The position numbers and the translations under genes were made by a program. The notes beneath the pieces were generated by a model that was not told where the DNA came from, ran no database searches, and saw nothing but the letters and a program-made list of their open reading frames with translations. A stretch of DNA of 64,000 nucleotides from Rhizophagus irregularis (taxonomy: Eukaryota > Glomeromycota > Glomeromycetes > Glomerales > Glomeraceae), in assembly GCF_026210795.1 (NCBI RefSeq), contig NC_089439.1, positions 3,720,001 to 3,784,000 of the forward strand, read 5' to 3'. Below, one piece after another: positions 20,616-33,232 of the stretch; within the stretch, counting starts at the first letter, position 1; each line of letters begins with the position of its first letter.

Positions 20616-21666
20616 CTCATAGAAATAACATTCATTACAAACCGGTTCAATTTTAAAATTATGTAATACTATATATTCTTAATAAAGTTTCTTGAATAAA
20701 AACATAAGACAATTGACTTATAATTTTTATTAATTACATTTTGAAACCTTCATAATGAAAAAATACTCCGGTCTTTCCAGCACGGTAAATAAAAAGGGGA
20801 CGCATTCACTTCGCAAACGTTTCATCTCACTACATAGTATGGTTATTTTTAATTATTCCTTTTTTTTAAAAAAAAAACATGTACAGTATATATAATTGTT
20901 TCTTTCGTATAAAAAAAATTAAAAAATTTGTTTCTCTTTTTTTAATGTCCTAATTTTAGTAATTTTAATATGTACAGTACATAGCCCCAAATTTTTTTAT
21001 TATCGCATATCATTTAACCATTTTTATTATTTTTGAAAATTTATTTAAAAATAGGCATCGATGGAATTATATCCCTGTCGTTGAAATGTTTGTTGGTAAG
21101 TAATTGTCGGTGAACAACCAGACTCTTTATGATATGAATAATGGGCGCTCTGCTGGAATTTCACCGCCATTGTTTTTTTTAAAAAAACATAATATAATAT
21201 CAAATATTCTTTAAGATATTTAAAAATGTTTGTTTTTGAATCCATGAACTTATCATACACATAACACATTCAAAATATATGTTATATAAAAAAAATCCTT
21301 CCTTTGAAATATATTTAATTTCGATGCAATCAATTTATTTTTTGTGATTTTAATATAGTTTTCTTAATGAAACCAATATATTTTGTATATAAAATTTGGT
21401 TCAATTGTTGGACTTTCTATTATTATATGCTATTTCTTTTACTTAGTGTTATCAATTAATTCAAATTTTTTAAAAGCATTTAATTAATATTAATTAAACT
21501 CTTTAAAGAAAATTGACAAAATATATAAATAAATCCATTATTCCATTTTAATATTTATTAAAACACTTTTGTATTACTATTTCGACCTTCCTCTAGTACA
21601 TTTTGTCCCTCAATTTTTCACTTTTCGTTTTTAATTACCTAGAGGTATAATTATGCAGATTACTAT

Positions 21667-22037
21667 CCCTATAAAAAATTTTTATCCGAATATTTCCATT
21701 ATTTCTCCGTGTCTTCCGTAAAGATTCCGTGAAAATGATACATTCACGGCCTTATAATAACGAAATGTATTAAATTTGTTGTTCATGTGTAATAAATGTC
21801 TAAACAAGCACCATTTTGTCCGATTTATGTCTTATTACAAAAAAACGAAAATTAAACAAAATGGTGCTTTTTTAGACATTTATTACACATGAACAACAAA
21901 TTTAACACATTTCGTTTTTATAGGGCGGATATCGAGATGAAAATTTCCATGATTTAAGGCTATAAATTCCATGAGAATGATACGTTTACGGAAAAAACAT
22001 GGAAAGATAAAACACGGATCAGATTTTTTACAGGGTA
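21667..22037. mobile_element. CCCTATAAAAAATTTTTATCCG element with nested foldback copy
   Basis: It starts CCCTATAAAAAATTTTTATC and ends GATCAGATTTTTTACAGGG. A relative lies at 34163-34290 and a fragment at 14659-14745. A complete foldback element (21750-21925) is inserted in the middle. Its termini again resemble those of the foldback family. Confidence 0.55.
21750..21925. mobile_element. CCCTATAAAAACG foldback element, nested copy
   Basis: Nearly identical to 1946-2121 through both arms (TGTTGTTCATGTGTAATAAA and its complement), which suggests recent amplification of this subfamily. Confidence 0.75.
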
Positions 22038-22084
22038 TTAAAAATATTCGAAAAAAAAAATTAATACTAAATAGAAAAGTGTAT

Positions 22085-22172
22085 GTGAGATGACCTGTCA
22101 GTGAGGCCTGTCAGCGAGACGTTTGTCGGTAAAACGTTTGTTGGTAAAGTAATTGTTGGTGAGCTAACCAGA
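22085..22172. repeat. Iteron end of a GTCGG-type element
   Basis: Five GTCGG/GTCAG-type units end in GAGCTAACCAGACCC, the terminal sequence seen at 1946 and 14488. Confidence 0.5.
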
Positions 22173-22420
22173 CCCATTTGCCATTGATCTTCAATATTCT
22201 AAATTTTTTTTTTAAATGATTTAAAGTTACCTTATCGGATAAATCTCCGGGCAATGCTATTGATTTTTGAAATTGATTTACTTACAGTATCATTTTAGCG
22301 TTATTCAATAATCCAAAGAAAGTGTGATCGAAGTGATCTCAAAGTTAAGCAGTAAATATACAGTGTATATAGGTGTGTAAAGAGTCTTTATCGGGACACA
22401 AAAAAAATTAAAATGGTAAC

Positions 22421-22721
22421 TCTATAAAAATGAAATGCGTTAAATTCGTTTTATATTTGTATTTGTGTTTAAAAAGCACCATTTTGTCCGATTTATGTCT
22501 TATTACAAAAAAATAATTTCACTATACCACAAATACCACAATTATAATCCGAAATTCCACACATTAAAGTAGTTATCTTCTCCATTATTGCCGCTAAATG
22601 ACGATGAAACAGGTGAAAACATAGGAAAAGGTGCAAAAATCAAACAAAATGGTGCTTTTTTAAACATTTGTTACACGTGAGTACAAATATAACAAATTTA
22701 CCCCATTTTGTTTTTATAAGG
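22421..22721. mobile_element. CCCTATAAAAACG foldback element with internal insertion
   Basis: The outer arms (CTCTATAAAAATGAAATG and CATTTTGTTTTTATAAGG) are separated by about 110 bases of foreign sequence inserted in the loop at 22515-22640. Confidence 0.55.
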
Positions 22722-22954
22722 TGGGAGACTGACAAATGATTGACGCCAGTCTTAAAAATTATTGAATATATATATATTAGTAAAAAGTTCGATTATCATG
22801 TTTAATCCTGCTTGATAAAGTTTGTCAAACTTGTTTTATTAAATATTTTTTTTTTAAAAAAAATATATGTATATATATATATATAATTATATCTTTCGTA
22901 TAAAAAAAAATAGTTTGTTTTAGTAATTTTAATGTCATTTTATTTAAAATCGGT

Positions 22955-23857
22955 AAAATGAACTGTCAATGAAATATCTGTCGATGAAACGTTTGTCGGT
23001 AAAGTAATTATTGGTGAAATAATCAGACCTATTGACCTTACCCCTTCACTGTATCCATTTTCAATACTTAAAGATTATTATGAAATGCTAGGGGAAATTT
23101 ACTAAAAATAAGCACATTTTATTAATCACGTGATTGTAAAAAGGGGCACAATTTTACGGTATTACTTTTTATTAATAAATTTCACGAAATGAAATTTTAT
23201 CTCCTAACAAATTATCTTCAATTTAAAGAAATATTATATTATTGCGCTTTTCAAATCATTTTTTAAAGCTCGTGATTACTTGTGATTATTCTAAATTATT
23301 TTGTAAAAAACAGTTTGAATTTGAATTTCCCATTATTTAGGTTAAGTTTGCTATTGAATTTTGTGTAACAAAAATGTTTCTTCATAAATCAAATTTACCT
23401 AAATAATAAGAAATTCCAAATTTCTTTTTTTATAAAATAATTACAATTTATTTGGATTCTTGGGCATGAGACATTCTTGGCACAATGCAATGTTAATTTC
23501 TGCAAGTCTCTCCCTATGGGCCATTTGACTTCATTGCCGTGTGAATTCATTACTAGCATCAAGTAATCACGAATTTAAAAAGTCATTTTTTCATGATGAT
23601 TTATAAATTCAAAAAGGTAGATGCTCAGATATTTTACCCAATAAAGATTCAAATTCGCTTCATTTAATTTCGGATAAGCAGAAATTCAGCATGAAAATTT
23701 CGTAATAAAAAGAAAAAAAATCAATTTTGAAAAATTAAAGCTTGGCAAAATTTAATTATAAAACGGGGTCTCGATGATTTTTCCAAGACTATTAATTCTT
23801 TCCGTACAATCAATTTAATAACAATTCATCTCCATAATAATTGCAAATTTACTAACT
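22955..23857 (+). repeat. Upstream flank of peptide gene 4, with iteron end
   Basis: An iteron end (22955-23035) is followed by a flank shared with 31325-31985 and 34465-35104. It includes AAGTTTGCTATTGAATTTTG and ATTCAAAAAGGTAGATGCTC. It ends in TATAAAACGGGGTCTC, a likely promoter. Confidence 0.7.
23757..23763 (+). promoter_or_regulatory. Likely TATA box of the 23858 gene
   Basis: TATAAAA about 100 bases before the start codon, conserved at the same place before the 35105 gene. Confidence 0.5.
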
Positions 23858-24052
23858 ATGAATCCGAGACATTTAATTTCATTTATTTATCTCACTCTTC
23901 TCATGTTTTGCATTATGCATTTTAAAACAACTCGAGCTTTAGCTCTCCCTGCTAATGGGATTTGTAACGCATTAAACTGTCTGTCCCCAAAACAATGTTG
24001 TTGTGGGGGACCTTATAACAATTGCGCTTGTCTCGAAAAATGTGAATTTTGA
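23858..24052 (+). CDS. Small secreted cysteine-rich peptide, family copy 4
   Basis: A 64-residue product of a second subfamily. The start MNPRHLISFI and the hydrophobic core match the other copies. A longer junction (TRALALPANG) precedes the mature part, so the cut may fall after TRA or ALA. Mature cysteines are spaced C-X4-C-X5-CCC-X6-C-X-C-X3-C, with GGPYNN in the variable loop. Nucleotide identity to the 35105 gene is very high in the signal-peptide region and clearly lower in the mature region. The 3' flank keeps the TTATTATTCTTCTTAAAAAA text of the family. The function is unknown; a secreted, disulfide-bonded peptide is inferred. Confidence 0.75.
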   Translation: MNPRHLISFIYLTLLMFCIMHFKTTRALALPANGICNALNCLSPKQCCCGGPYNNCACLEKCEF

Positions 24053-24540
24053 TTAATTTATATTATTCTTCTTAAAAAATCATACCATAAAAATATTATT
24101 GTCATCATTATTATTTCTTCTTCATATTTATTAATTTCATGATTATTTCTTATTCCTATTTATTAAAATCATTATTTCTTCTTACTATTTATTAAAGTTA
24201 TTTCTTCTTCCTATTTATTAATGTCATTATTTCTTCTATTTTATTGAAAATAATTTTTTTAAATAAGAATATTGAGAATTTTGTCTTGAAATTTTTTTTT
24301 TTTTAATAAAGAATCTCGTTAGAAATTCTTTTTTTTATAAAAATTTATTGGAAAATTTTTAATCCTATCACAGTTTTCCTTAATTTTATCCTTTCTTACT
24401 TAATAAAGTTATTGTTCTTCTTACTATTTACTAAAAATTATTATTTGACTTGCGTAGTTAAAACGTATAATTTATAAATAATGATTAATAATTTTGAGAC
24501 ACATAATTATACATTTATACCTCTAGGTAATTAAAAACGA
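24053..24540. other. 3' flank of peptide gene 4
   Basis: It contains loose tandem repeats of a TTATTTCTTCTTACTATTTATTAA-like unit, shared in part with the 3' flank of the 35105 gene. No further gene. Confidence 0.5.
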
Positions 24541-24541
24541 T

Positions 24542-24638
24542 CCTATAAAAATGAAATGTGTTAAATTCGTTTTTACATGTGCTTTTTAGGCATTTATTAC
24601 ACGTGAGCACGAATATAAAACATTTCGTTTTTATAGGG
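24542..24638. mobile_element. CCCTATAAAAACG foldback element, short copy
   Basis: It has CCTATAAAAATGAAATG and CATTTCGTTTTTATAGGG ends with most of the left arm deleted. Confidence 0.6.
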
Positions 24639-24839
24639 CGAGAAAAGTGCAAAATTCGAGAAACAAAATTTAGAGGAAAGTGGAAATAATAATACAAAAA
24701 TGTTTTAAGAAAATAGTTACGCCTTGTAACATAAAATATTTTAAATAAAAAATGGAATAATAGAATAAATAAATATTATAACACATTTTTATTTACTATT
24801 TGCTTATGATTTAATGTGTTTAAATAAAATAATTTTTTT

Positions 24840-25280
24840 CTTTTTTTTTATAGAAAGATATAATAATACTTTTAATCAAATGCACGGAAATTTAACGATG
24901 CATGTACAGTACGCTAGTTGTACACTACGCCAACTGCGTGAATCCAATTGCCTATAAATCAAATATTATATAATATGTCATGAACTTTTTATAAAATAAA
25001 ATTGCGATTATAGTTGTTGAGATATTCAAGCTTTAATCAGCGTAATTATTTTCTTAACACATTGTATGGTGTGACTCTATATATCACAGTATATATTCCT
25101 TTTTTTGAAACTCAAATACATTAAAGGAAGTGCCACGAAAAAAATTTGAATAAGTAATAATTAATGAGATTACTCTTACGAATCTTTATGAAAATTACGG
25201 AGACATAATAACCTAACACAGGCCTGCGCCCTTTATTTAAAAAGAGAAAAGAAGAAAAGAAAGAAGAGTTTTTTTTTTAA
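24840..25280 (+). repeat. Threefold interspersed repeat, copy A
   Basis: This segment recurs at about 25665-25960 (copy B) and 29050-29700 (copy C), with shared text such as GTTATGACTTTT or TATGAACTTTTTATAAA, GTTGAGATATTCAGGTTTTAA and ATATTCCTTTTTTTGAAAC. Copy C holds an extra TIR element. No coding frame is evident. Confidence 0.65.
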
Positions 25281-26049
25281 AAAAAAAGGATAAGCTTAAA
25301 GGTTATAAAAGTAAAATAGCACTTGAGAATTTATTCCATATTTTCTTTTTTTAAAGAAAAAAATTGTTAATCTAAATTGGATTTCAACTTTCAACCTCTT
25401 ACTAATCTCAAAATAAGAACCTATTAAAATATTGCGCATATATTACATAAATTTTTACTTTGACATTTCATTCGATGATGGCCAACGACCAGGTCATTGG
25501 CTATTTTGAAATAACCTGAATAACCTTCGAATGACTTAGTCATTGTCATTTGAATTTTAATGCTCAGGCCAAATTTATAAAACCGGCCAGAATTACAAAT
25601 TAAGTATCACATGATATTACAATCGAATTTTGGCCAGAATTATGATGTAATTTAAGCTTAAATGATGTGCGCTGCGCCAACTGCGTGAATTCAACTGCCT
25701 ATAAATCAAATATTAAAGTTTAATATTTAATAAAGTATGTTATGACTTTTCATAAAATAAAATTTCAGTCATTTAGTGTTGAGTTATTCAGGTTTTAATA
25801 AATGCAAGAATTGGAAGATTCCAATAGCTTCCAATCTTCCAATGCTGTATGTGATTATCAATATGTGGCTCTATCACGGGATATATATATTCCTTTTTTT
25901 GAAACCCAAAGAAGCACCACAAAAAATATATTTAATAACTCATTATTATCATATCGAATCTTTATGTATCGCTAGCATTTTTATTATTTTTAGCTATCAT
26001 ACATGAACAAAAAGCAAAAAAAAAAATATATTTTATTTAAAAATAGACA

Positions 26050-26125
26050 AAGTGGATGTCAGTGGAATGACCCCTGTCGTTGAAACGTTTGTTGGTAAAG
26101 TAATTGTCGGTGAAACAAACCAGAT
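26050..26125. repeat. Iteron end of a GTCGG-type element
   Basis: GTCGTTGAAACGTTTGTTGG and TAATTGTCGGTGAAACAAAC form the same terminal pattern as at 1895-1946. Confidence 0.5.
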
Positions 26126-26446
26126 GTTTTTTTTAAAAAAACATAATATAATATGAAATATCCTTTTATTTAAAAATGTTATCATACATATTCAAGATAT
26201 ATGTTTTATAAAAAACATCCTTCCTTTGAAATAATATATTTACAGCTTTTTTTCAAAAAGGTGTGATTGGGTGAATTTTCATTGTGTATGTATTAATCAG
26301 ACTTAAACTTTTTTTTATACTTTTTATACTTTTGACTTTTTTTTATATAATTTATAAACCAAAACCATATATTATTATTTCTACAACTGAAGAATATCTT
26401 GCATTAATTTAATTATTTTATTGTTAATAACAAGCTAGCAAATAAA

Positions 26447-26682
26447 AGTGTTGCGATCCGTTGATCCATTAATTCGTCAATCCAAGGATTTATCCGATTT
26501 GAAATCATTCGAATTGGATCCGGATGAAGATACGAATGATTCGTCATTTGCTATTTCTGTATATAAATCCGGATCCATCCGTTTGATTAGTACTATTTTA
26601 TCCATCCGGATGGTCATCCGAATCATCCATTTATTTACGGACCGGATTAAACGAATGACGAATCCATCCGAATCGTAACACT
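26447..26682. mobile_element. Miniature element with AGTGTTRCGATYCG ends
   Basis: Left end AGTGTTGCGATCCG, right end CGAATCGTAACACT. The interior is dense in ATCCGGAT-like palindromic words. A 76-codon frame across it is not a gene. Confidence 0.6.
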
Positions 26683-26689
26683 ACCTGAG

Positions 26690-27060
26690 AGATTAAATTT
26701 TTCTTCTGCGCAACCATCTTCGATAATATCCACAGCAATAATACCATCTAAAGAAAGGGCCGGTAAAAGTGTGTAACGTTTGCCACGAACAAACTATAGC
26801 TCTTGTGTTAATTTCTGAGCCACATGAAATTGTTTGTTCATCTTTGGCTGATTCATCTAAGAAAATTAGTTGATATTGTACCTATATGTACCATAAAAGC
26901 ACTACGAAGTAATTCATTACGCTCTTTTGCTATTTTGTGCAGCTAAAATAAATAATTGTATGAAAATAAATTATATTTGCAAGCGAAAAAAAGACTTACA
27001 TACTCCTTTTTGGATAAACCATTAAAAAAATAATTTTGGAAGAGAAAAAACTCTTACCTC
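26690..27060 (-). pseudogene. Relic of a DDE_3-type (Tc1/mariner-like) transposase
   Basis: On the minus strand I read KIAKERNELLRSAF, then QLIFLDESAKDEQT, then after a frameshift FVRGKRYTLLPALSLDGIIA and a VDIIE stretch. This order (an AERNE...FLDES..KDE...RG.RYT.LPALS.DG block) is typical of fungal DDE superfamily endonucleases of the DDE_3 type; the FLDES aspartate corresponds to the first catalytic Asp. At least two frameshifts and the absence of the rest show a dead fragment. An intron at 26943-26999 still has clean GTAAGT and TTTAG borders. The enzyme once cut and rejoined transposon DNA; whether it mobilised any of the nearby TA-target elements is unknown. Confidence 0.75.
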
Positions 27061-29049
27061 ATATCATGTGATTTATTTGTGTTCGATGATGATGTTCTGT
27101 ATTGTCAATAAAATAAGTTTTTTTTAAAACAAAAAAAAAATATTGTTCGAGCAAATGGCAAAATAAGGAACAGAGAAAAAAAAAATTCTTTTTTTTTCGA
27201 TAATCTTATATCGTATTTGATCTTTAAAATTTGATCTTCCAATAATATTCAATTTGGCATATAATATATGTAATATTCTAGAATATAATCATATATATAT
27301 ATATGTGTTACATACTCGCGAGTATCACGTGATTCTATTGCTTATTATTTTACTCTTTGATAGTATTAACGCCATATAGTCACTAATATTTATAAAAGAA
27401 CCAATAATTTAAATAACTACTATATCAACTAGGAAAAAAATAAGTAATTTTTTTTCTTCACGATAAGTGGTCATCCAAGAAAGTTATAGTGAAGTTAAAA
27501 CCCGGTTATTATAATGTAGATTTTTTTCTTTAATAAAAAAAATTTCGACGCTATTATTGGTGAAATATATTTATATTTATCACAACCAAGTTTTGAATCT
27601 GAAGAATATATGCATTCCTATTTGTGTTACCATTCATTAATAAATATGTGAATAAAGAACAAAATTATCAGCAAAGCTAATTACACGTTAAATGAACAAT
27701 TCTCCAAAGAGTATATGTTAAGAATCAAACATTATTCGAAATTTTTAAAAGGCTGGTGAAATTTGTCAAAAAATTAGATTTTTAATCTTTTATTACTTTT
27801 TTTGTGATGCTAGAAACTCACAAGTATCGTGTTCAGTTACTCGTCTTCTGCCGAATATTGCTTCTTTTTTTTGTAAATTATGGATTTATTACGATATTCT
27901 GAATAAATCTGATGTAAAATTCAAAATTCCGACACTCATTATCCCGATATCATAAATATTTTAAAAAAAATAATTTATTGAATTATAATCAGAATAAAAA
28001 ATTATATTTTATTTAAGCTGAACCTTATTTTTCTAACTAATAATAATTCATTATAAATTTTGCGAAGTATTATTCAAATTATTAAATATATAAAAACGTT
28101 AACTTTTGTGAATTATTTTTAAAGATCTTTACATATTAATAAAGATATAAATTTTACAATAAAGGATAAATTAATTCTTGCGAAACTTTAGATCATAGTA
28201 TCTTAGTAATTTCTTAATAAATCTTAATACATAAAATTTGTTTGTGATAAATTAGAAGACGGATATTTATTATTGTTATTGCAATGTTGAGTTGTAAAAA
28301 TTACCAATTTATGTAATTTTTCTAAAGAAAATTTGTGATAAATCGTATTCTAATTCACAAGGGACATTGTTTAAAGTAAATTTTGTATTGAAGATAGAAA
28401 ATTGATTAATCTTATTTTTTTTTTTATGGAAATTGTCAATTAATTCTTCTGTTTTATTCACTTTACTAAATAAAAGTTTGACAGAATCGCTTGTTTCTTC
28501 ACAATCAGAGCAAAATCTTTGGAGGGTTTCTTTCTTTTAAATTGCAAGCATTATTTTCGAAACAGATATTTTGAACATATGGCGGCGTTCCACAAATTTT
28601 TTGTCCATAATTTTTTGATATCATTATATCGAAAGTAAATAAAAAGGAATCGAAACTACTTATTAAATCAGGTTATTATTTTTCTGCAATTTACCGATTT
28701 ATATAATTAAATAAATTGAGATTTAAAAACACCAATTTTAGGATGGTAAAAATTAGAAGGAAAATCTCTCTATAGTCACAATTAATAATAGCTTCTCTTT
28801 ATAAGCACATTCTGCTTTGAAAGTCACGACTGCGTAGGAGGTGCCGTATTAATTTGTACGATTAGCAACTTTATCATTCATCTTAAACTGTCATTCATAG
28901 TATATTAAATTTAAATATAAAGTTACTTGAATTTATCCGTTTTGTCTGTTATATTTGGAAATTTATGCCTGTATCGTTAAAATATTGTACTCTTTCATCA
29001 GAATTCATTTTTTGGCGTTGGATATTAATCATGTACAAAATTAAAAATT
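27061..29049. other. Gene-free stretch
   Basis: A+T-rich sequence with no frame or repeat that I can assign. It may include further decay of the adjacent transposase element. No RNA gene recognised. Confidence 0.4.
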
Positions 29050-29404
29050 TTTCTTTTTCTTTTTTTTTATACGAAAGATATAATAATACTTGTAATCACA
29101 TGCGCGGAAATTTAAAACAAATGACTGCATGAATCCAACTCAAATATTAAATTTAATATTTAATAAAGTATGTTATGAACTTTTTATAAAGTAAAATTTC
29201 AGCTGCTTAGCGATTATAGTTGTTGAGATATTCAGGTTTTAATCGGCGCTATTATTTTCTTAACTATATGTAATTATCAACATGCGACTCTATCACAGCA
29301 TATATTCCTTTTTTTTGAAACTCAAATACATTAAAAGAAGCGTCACGAAAAAAAATTTTGAATAGATAATAATTAGTGAGATCCGATTATTTAATAACTC
29401 ATTA

Positions 29405-29599
29405 CAGTCAAAGCTCATTATAGTGAACTTTCCGTTCCACTATGTAATTTTTTCCCTTTTTTTCACTATAACGAGATTTATTAAGAAAATTCACTATATC
29501 GAGAGAAATTAATTATAAAGAAAAAAATCAATAGGTCACTATAACGCGATTTTACTTAATGTTCACTATAACGAGATTCACTATAACGAGCTTTGACTG
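29405..29599. mobile_element. TA-flanked miniature element with CAGTCAAAGCTC ends
   Basis: The left end CAGTCAAAGCTCATTATAGT and right end, reverse complemented, CAGTCAAAGCTCGTTATAGT are flanked by TA on both sides. Internal CACTATAACGAG iterons occur. The paralogous copy B near 25930 reads CTCATTATTATCATATCG without it. It is a pogo/Tc1-like non-autonomous element. Confidence 0.8.
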
Positions 29600-30294
29600 T
29601 ATTATATTCGTATCTAATCTTTATGGAAATCACGGAGACATAATAATAATCTAACACAGACCCGCGCTCTTATATTTTTATTTAAAGTAAATATTTGTAA
29701 ATTTCTTAAAGGTTAAGACATATACAATGATATTAGTATGTGAACTCGACTTCCATAGAGAAACGTCTTTTTATTTACCGTACTGCTGGAAGGACCGGAA
29801 TATGTTCTCATTAATACTATGATAATGAAAAGTAGTGAAAATTTTCAAAAATACAATTAATAAAAATTTCTTACTTATGTGAATGTACTGTACATTAACA
29901 TAATTTTAAAATGAACGGACTGTCGTAATGAATATTATATTAGTTCATTGAAATTATTGCGTTCAACGATGACGAATCAAATAATGTTTTTATTATGTCA
30001 AAATGAAGATTACATATAATATAATAATGAATGTATTTAAGATTCACACAATATAGTAATAATTTTAAATTTACATTGAAATTAGAATCGAATGCACACC
30101 TAGAGAAAAAATTATGATATTCAACATGATTCATTTCTTTGCGCGTCAGTATTAACTAGGTAGACGGAAATGTTTAAGTCCGTTCTATCTTGTGGCAGAG
30201 TAAAATTATTGTGCTATGTACTGTACAAATGTAGAAAGAAATAAGCAGGGGTATTTTAATTCAAAAAGGAAAGTAAAATAACAGGCAGGGATCA

Positions 30295-30484
30295 TCCAAA
30301 GCGGGCAAATTAAAAGAATTACGAGATTTTTTTCCGGAATTACGACATTAAGAAGCTAAAAGGTCCTTAGCATTTTCCAATCGCTTGTCAATCAACCATG
30401 TGATAATTAGGGCTGTGATAAATAGGATTTCGCATAGCGAAAAAATTTTTACTATAAATAATCACGCGATTTGCCTGCTTTAGA
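30295..30484. mobile_element. Miniature element with AAAGCGGG ends
   Basis: Left end TCCAAAGCGGGCAAAT, right end, reverse complemented, TCTAAAGCAGGCAAATCGCG. Related to 38943-39316. Confidence 0.6.
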
Positions 30485-31264
30485 CACAGTAAATTGTCCT
30501 TCGCTGAGTTCGCTCCGGACGATAAAATAATATGCATATCGTAATCATAAAATTGTGATCGAAATTTACCGCTTGTTTTACTTGCTTTTGACTTTCACAC
30601 TCAGCGAATTTCACTGATCATATTCTTATTAATAAATATAGTATGATATTAACTATTATTAAAGGTAGAGTAATTATCTTAGCAAATTTTTGCCATAAAA
30701 AATATCGAAATCTGGATTTGTATATGATCAGTCAGTGTTGATATCTAAAATTTAGTATTATTTATTTTGCTTTTCATTTACATAGTTTACAATACTTACT
30801 CGGCACAAGTATTTGCAATAAGCAATATGATTGGTAGAATTGCTGAGCTAATTGCGATAGATTCGTAAATTCTTTATTTACTATATTTCTAAGAAAGTTT
30901 CGATTATTTGATTTAACTATGTCATATTAATTGACCATACAAAGAAGACCAAGTCGACGAAATAATATAAAATAGAAGTGGGGAACCATTAAACGAATGA
31001 ATGAACTTGGTCCGGGGCAGAATTATTAAATATTTGATAACTAAATTTTTAAATGCCAAGTAAAATTTATTACTATGCGCAATATTTTATTAGGATAACA
31101 AAATTTGTCAAATTTCCAACGTTCGTTTCATTCTTTACTCAAGAGCTACTTATTTATTTACGTTCCTCTTCAATTTATAGCATATTTACGAATTGACTTT
31201 TTTTACAGGGCAGTACGTAACCTCAAATTTTTTTATTATCGCGTATCATATTTATTATTTTATT
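30485..31264. other. Gene-free stretch
   Basis: No supported gene, RNA or complete element. Short frames here have no recognisable features. Confidence 0.4.
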
Positions 31265-31324
31265 TCTTTAAATATCGGCAAAATGAATTGTCGGTAAAAT
31301 GGCTTTCGATAAAACATTTGTCGA

Positions 31325-31985
31325 TAAAGTGTCCATTTTCATAAACATTCATCAATTAAAAGTTATTTAAGATTACTATTAGGGGCAATTTACTAGCACA
31401 TTTTATTAATCACGTGATTGTAAAAAGGGTGTTTTTTTTCCACAATTCTTACGGTATTACTTTTTATTAGTAAATTGAATCCAAAGTGCATAGCAAATTC
31501 ACGAAATGAAAATTTATTTTCTAACAAATTATCTTCAATTTAAAGAAATATTATATTATTGCGCTTTTCAACTCATTTTTTAAAACTCGTGATTACTTGT
31601 GATTATTCCAAATTATTTTGTAAAAACATAATTTGGGCAAGTTTGCTATTGAATTTTGTGTAACAAAAATGTTTCTTTATACCTAAATAATAAGAAATTC
31701 CAAATTTAAACTTTTTTTATAAAATAATTACAACTCATTTGGATTCTTGGGCATGAGACATTCTTGGCACAATGCAATGTTAATTTCTGCAAGTCTCTCC
31801 CTATGGGCCATGTGACGTCGTTGCCGTGTGAATTCATTACTAGCATCAAGTAATCACGAATTTAAAAAGTCATTTTTTCATGATGATTTATAAATTCAAA
31901 AAGGTAGATGCTCGGATATTTTACCCGATAAAGATTCAAATTCACTTCATTTGATTTCGTAATTAAAAAAAAAATAAAAAATTAA
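31325..31985 (+). repeat. Upstream flank of the peptide gene without a gene
   Basis: It matches the flanks of the genes at 23858 and 35105 from GTGTCCATTTTCATAAACAT to AAATTAAAGCTTGGCAAA. It then switches to unrelated sequence at about 31990, just where TATAAAACGGGG and the gene should follow. It is a truncated gene block. Confidence 0.7.
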
Positions 31986-33232
31986 AGCTTGGCAAATTGG
32001 AGTAGCAGGTCGGCATATCGACTAAGTTCTAGCGATTCCTATTGTTCTATTGCTAATTCTAATAACGTTTCGCCGAAAGTGCATTTTATCGAATCCATTT
32101 CACCGAATCGTCCATTTCACCGAATTCAATTTACCGAATGGATATTTCTCCGAAAACGATAGTGTTACCAAAATTTTTGCTTAAGATAGAATTAAATCAA
32201 TTAATCAAAGATTATTGTTAGGGTTACCCATGAAAATAGTTGAAGATCGAACAAGTCACATGATGTAGTACGCAGAAATCCTATGATTATGGTTACAATA
32301 TGAAACATTTCTTATAATATATTTTAGTTTTATTAGTTACTTAACCACTTTTAGTATTATTATTGCTTTTGACTCATAAGTATTCAATTATAAGTATCAG
32401 TTTAATTATTATAACCTTAGAAAATTGCTTTATTAGTTTAGCTAAAGAAGTTTCTTGAAATTTACATACTTGATGAATCATATAGACACATAGAACTTAT
32501 ACAAAATAGCAATAGAAAGGTTTCTTGCAATGGAAAAAGGACAATTGATTGATTAATCATATTAGTATAATAGGATAATATTAATAAGTTCAAACTGTCA
32601 TGTGTGAAAATGTAAACATATATAGAGCAATATTTTCTTTTGAATAAAGATTGTTAACACCTGGGTAAATCTAACAGTGAGTTTAGATTGTGTTATCCGA
32701 AGTATTGTGTTTTTGTATGATTTGTTTGTTAGTTTTTTTCTTTGTAGTAAACTTTTCGCGTGTTTTATTTGTTTTACCTTTGTGTTTGTCATTACTTGTT
32801 TGATAGATTTCTATCTTTAAGAAACTCTTACATTGTTTACCATCATCATTATTAATTTTCTACTGAGAATTATTAGTGATACTCTTATATTTTGTTACAA
32901 TATTATCAAAACACTTATCATTTTATTACTTGGCCTTTTTGTCACGACTGTTTAATTTAACATCTCTGACGTTAGTTATCACTCCAGACCAAATCGGTGA
33001 TAACAATAGCGATTAATATTTTTTGTAAAAAATATTCATTCGCGCAATGAAGATAAAGAATTATTTTTAGAGAATTTTTTTTCCGGGATATTATCACTTT
33101 AACATTCAAGTAACTAAGTAACTTTATTTTCCTGAAACATTTATTCACGAGAAAGTAAGTAAAAAAAGATTAATGTATTATAACAACGAGATAAATTTGA
33201 TAAAAATCAGCTAATTCGAAAATTTTTTCTAG

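Noticed and set aside
26448-26678. 76-codon frame
   Set aside because: It coincides almost exactly with a TIR miniature element full of palindromic ATCCGGAT words.
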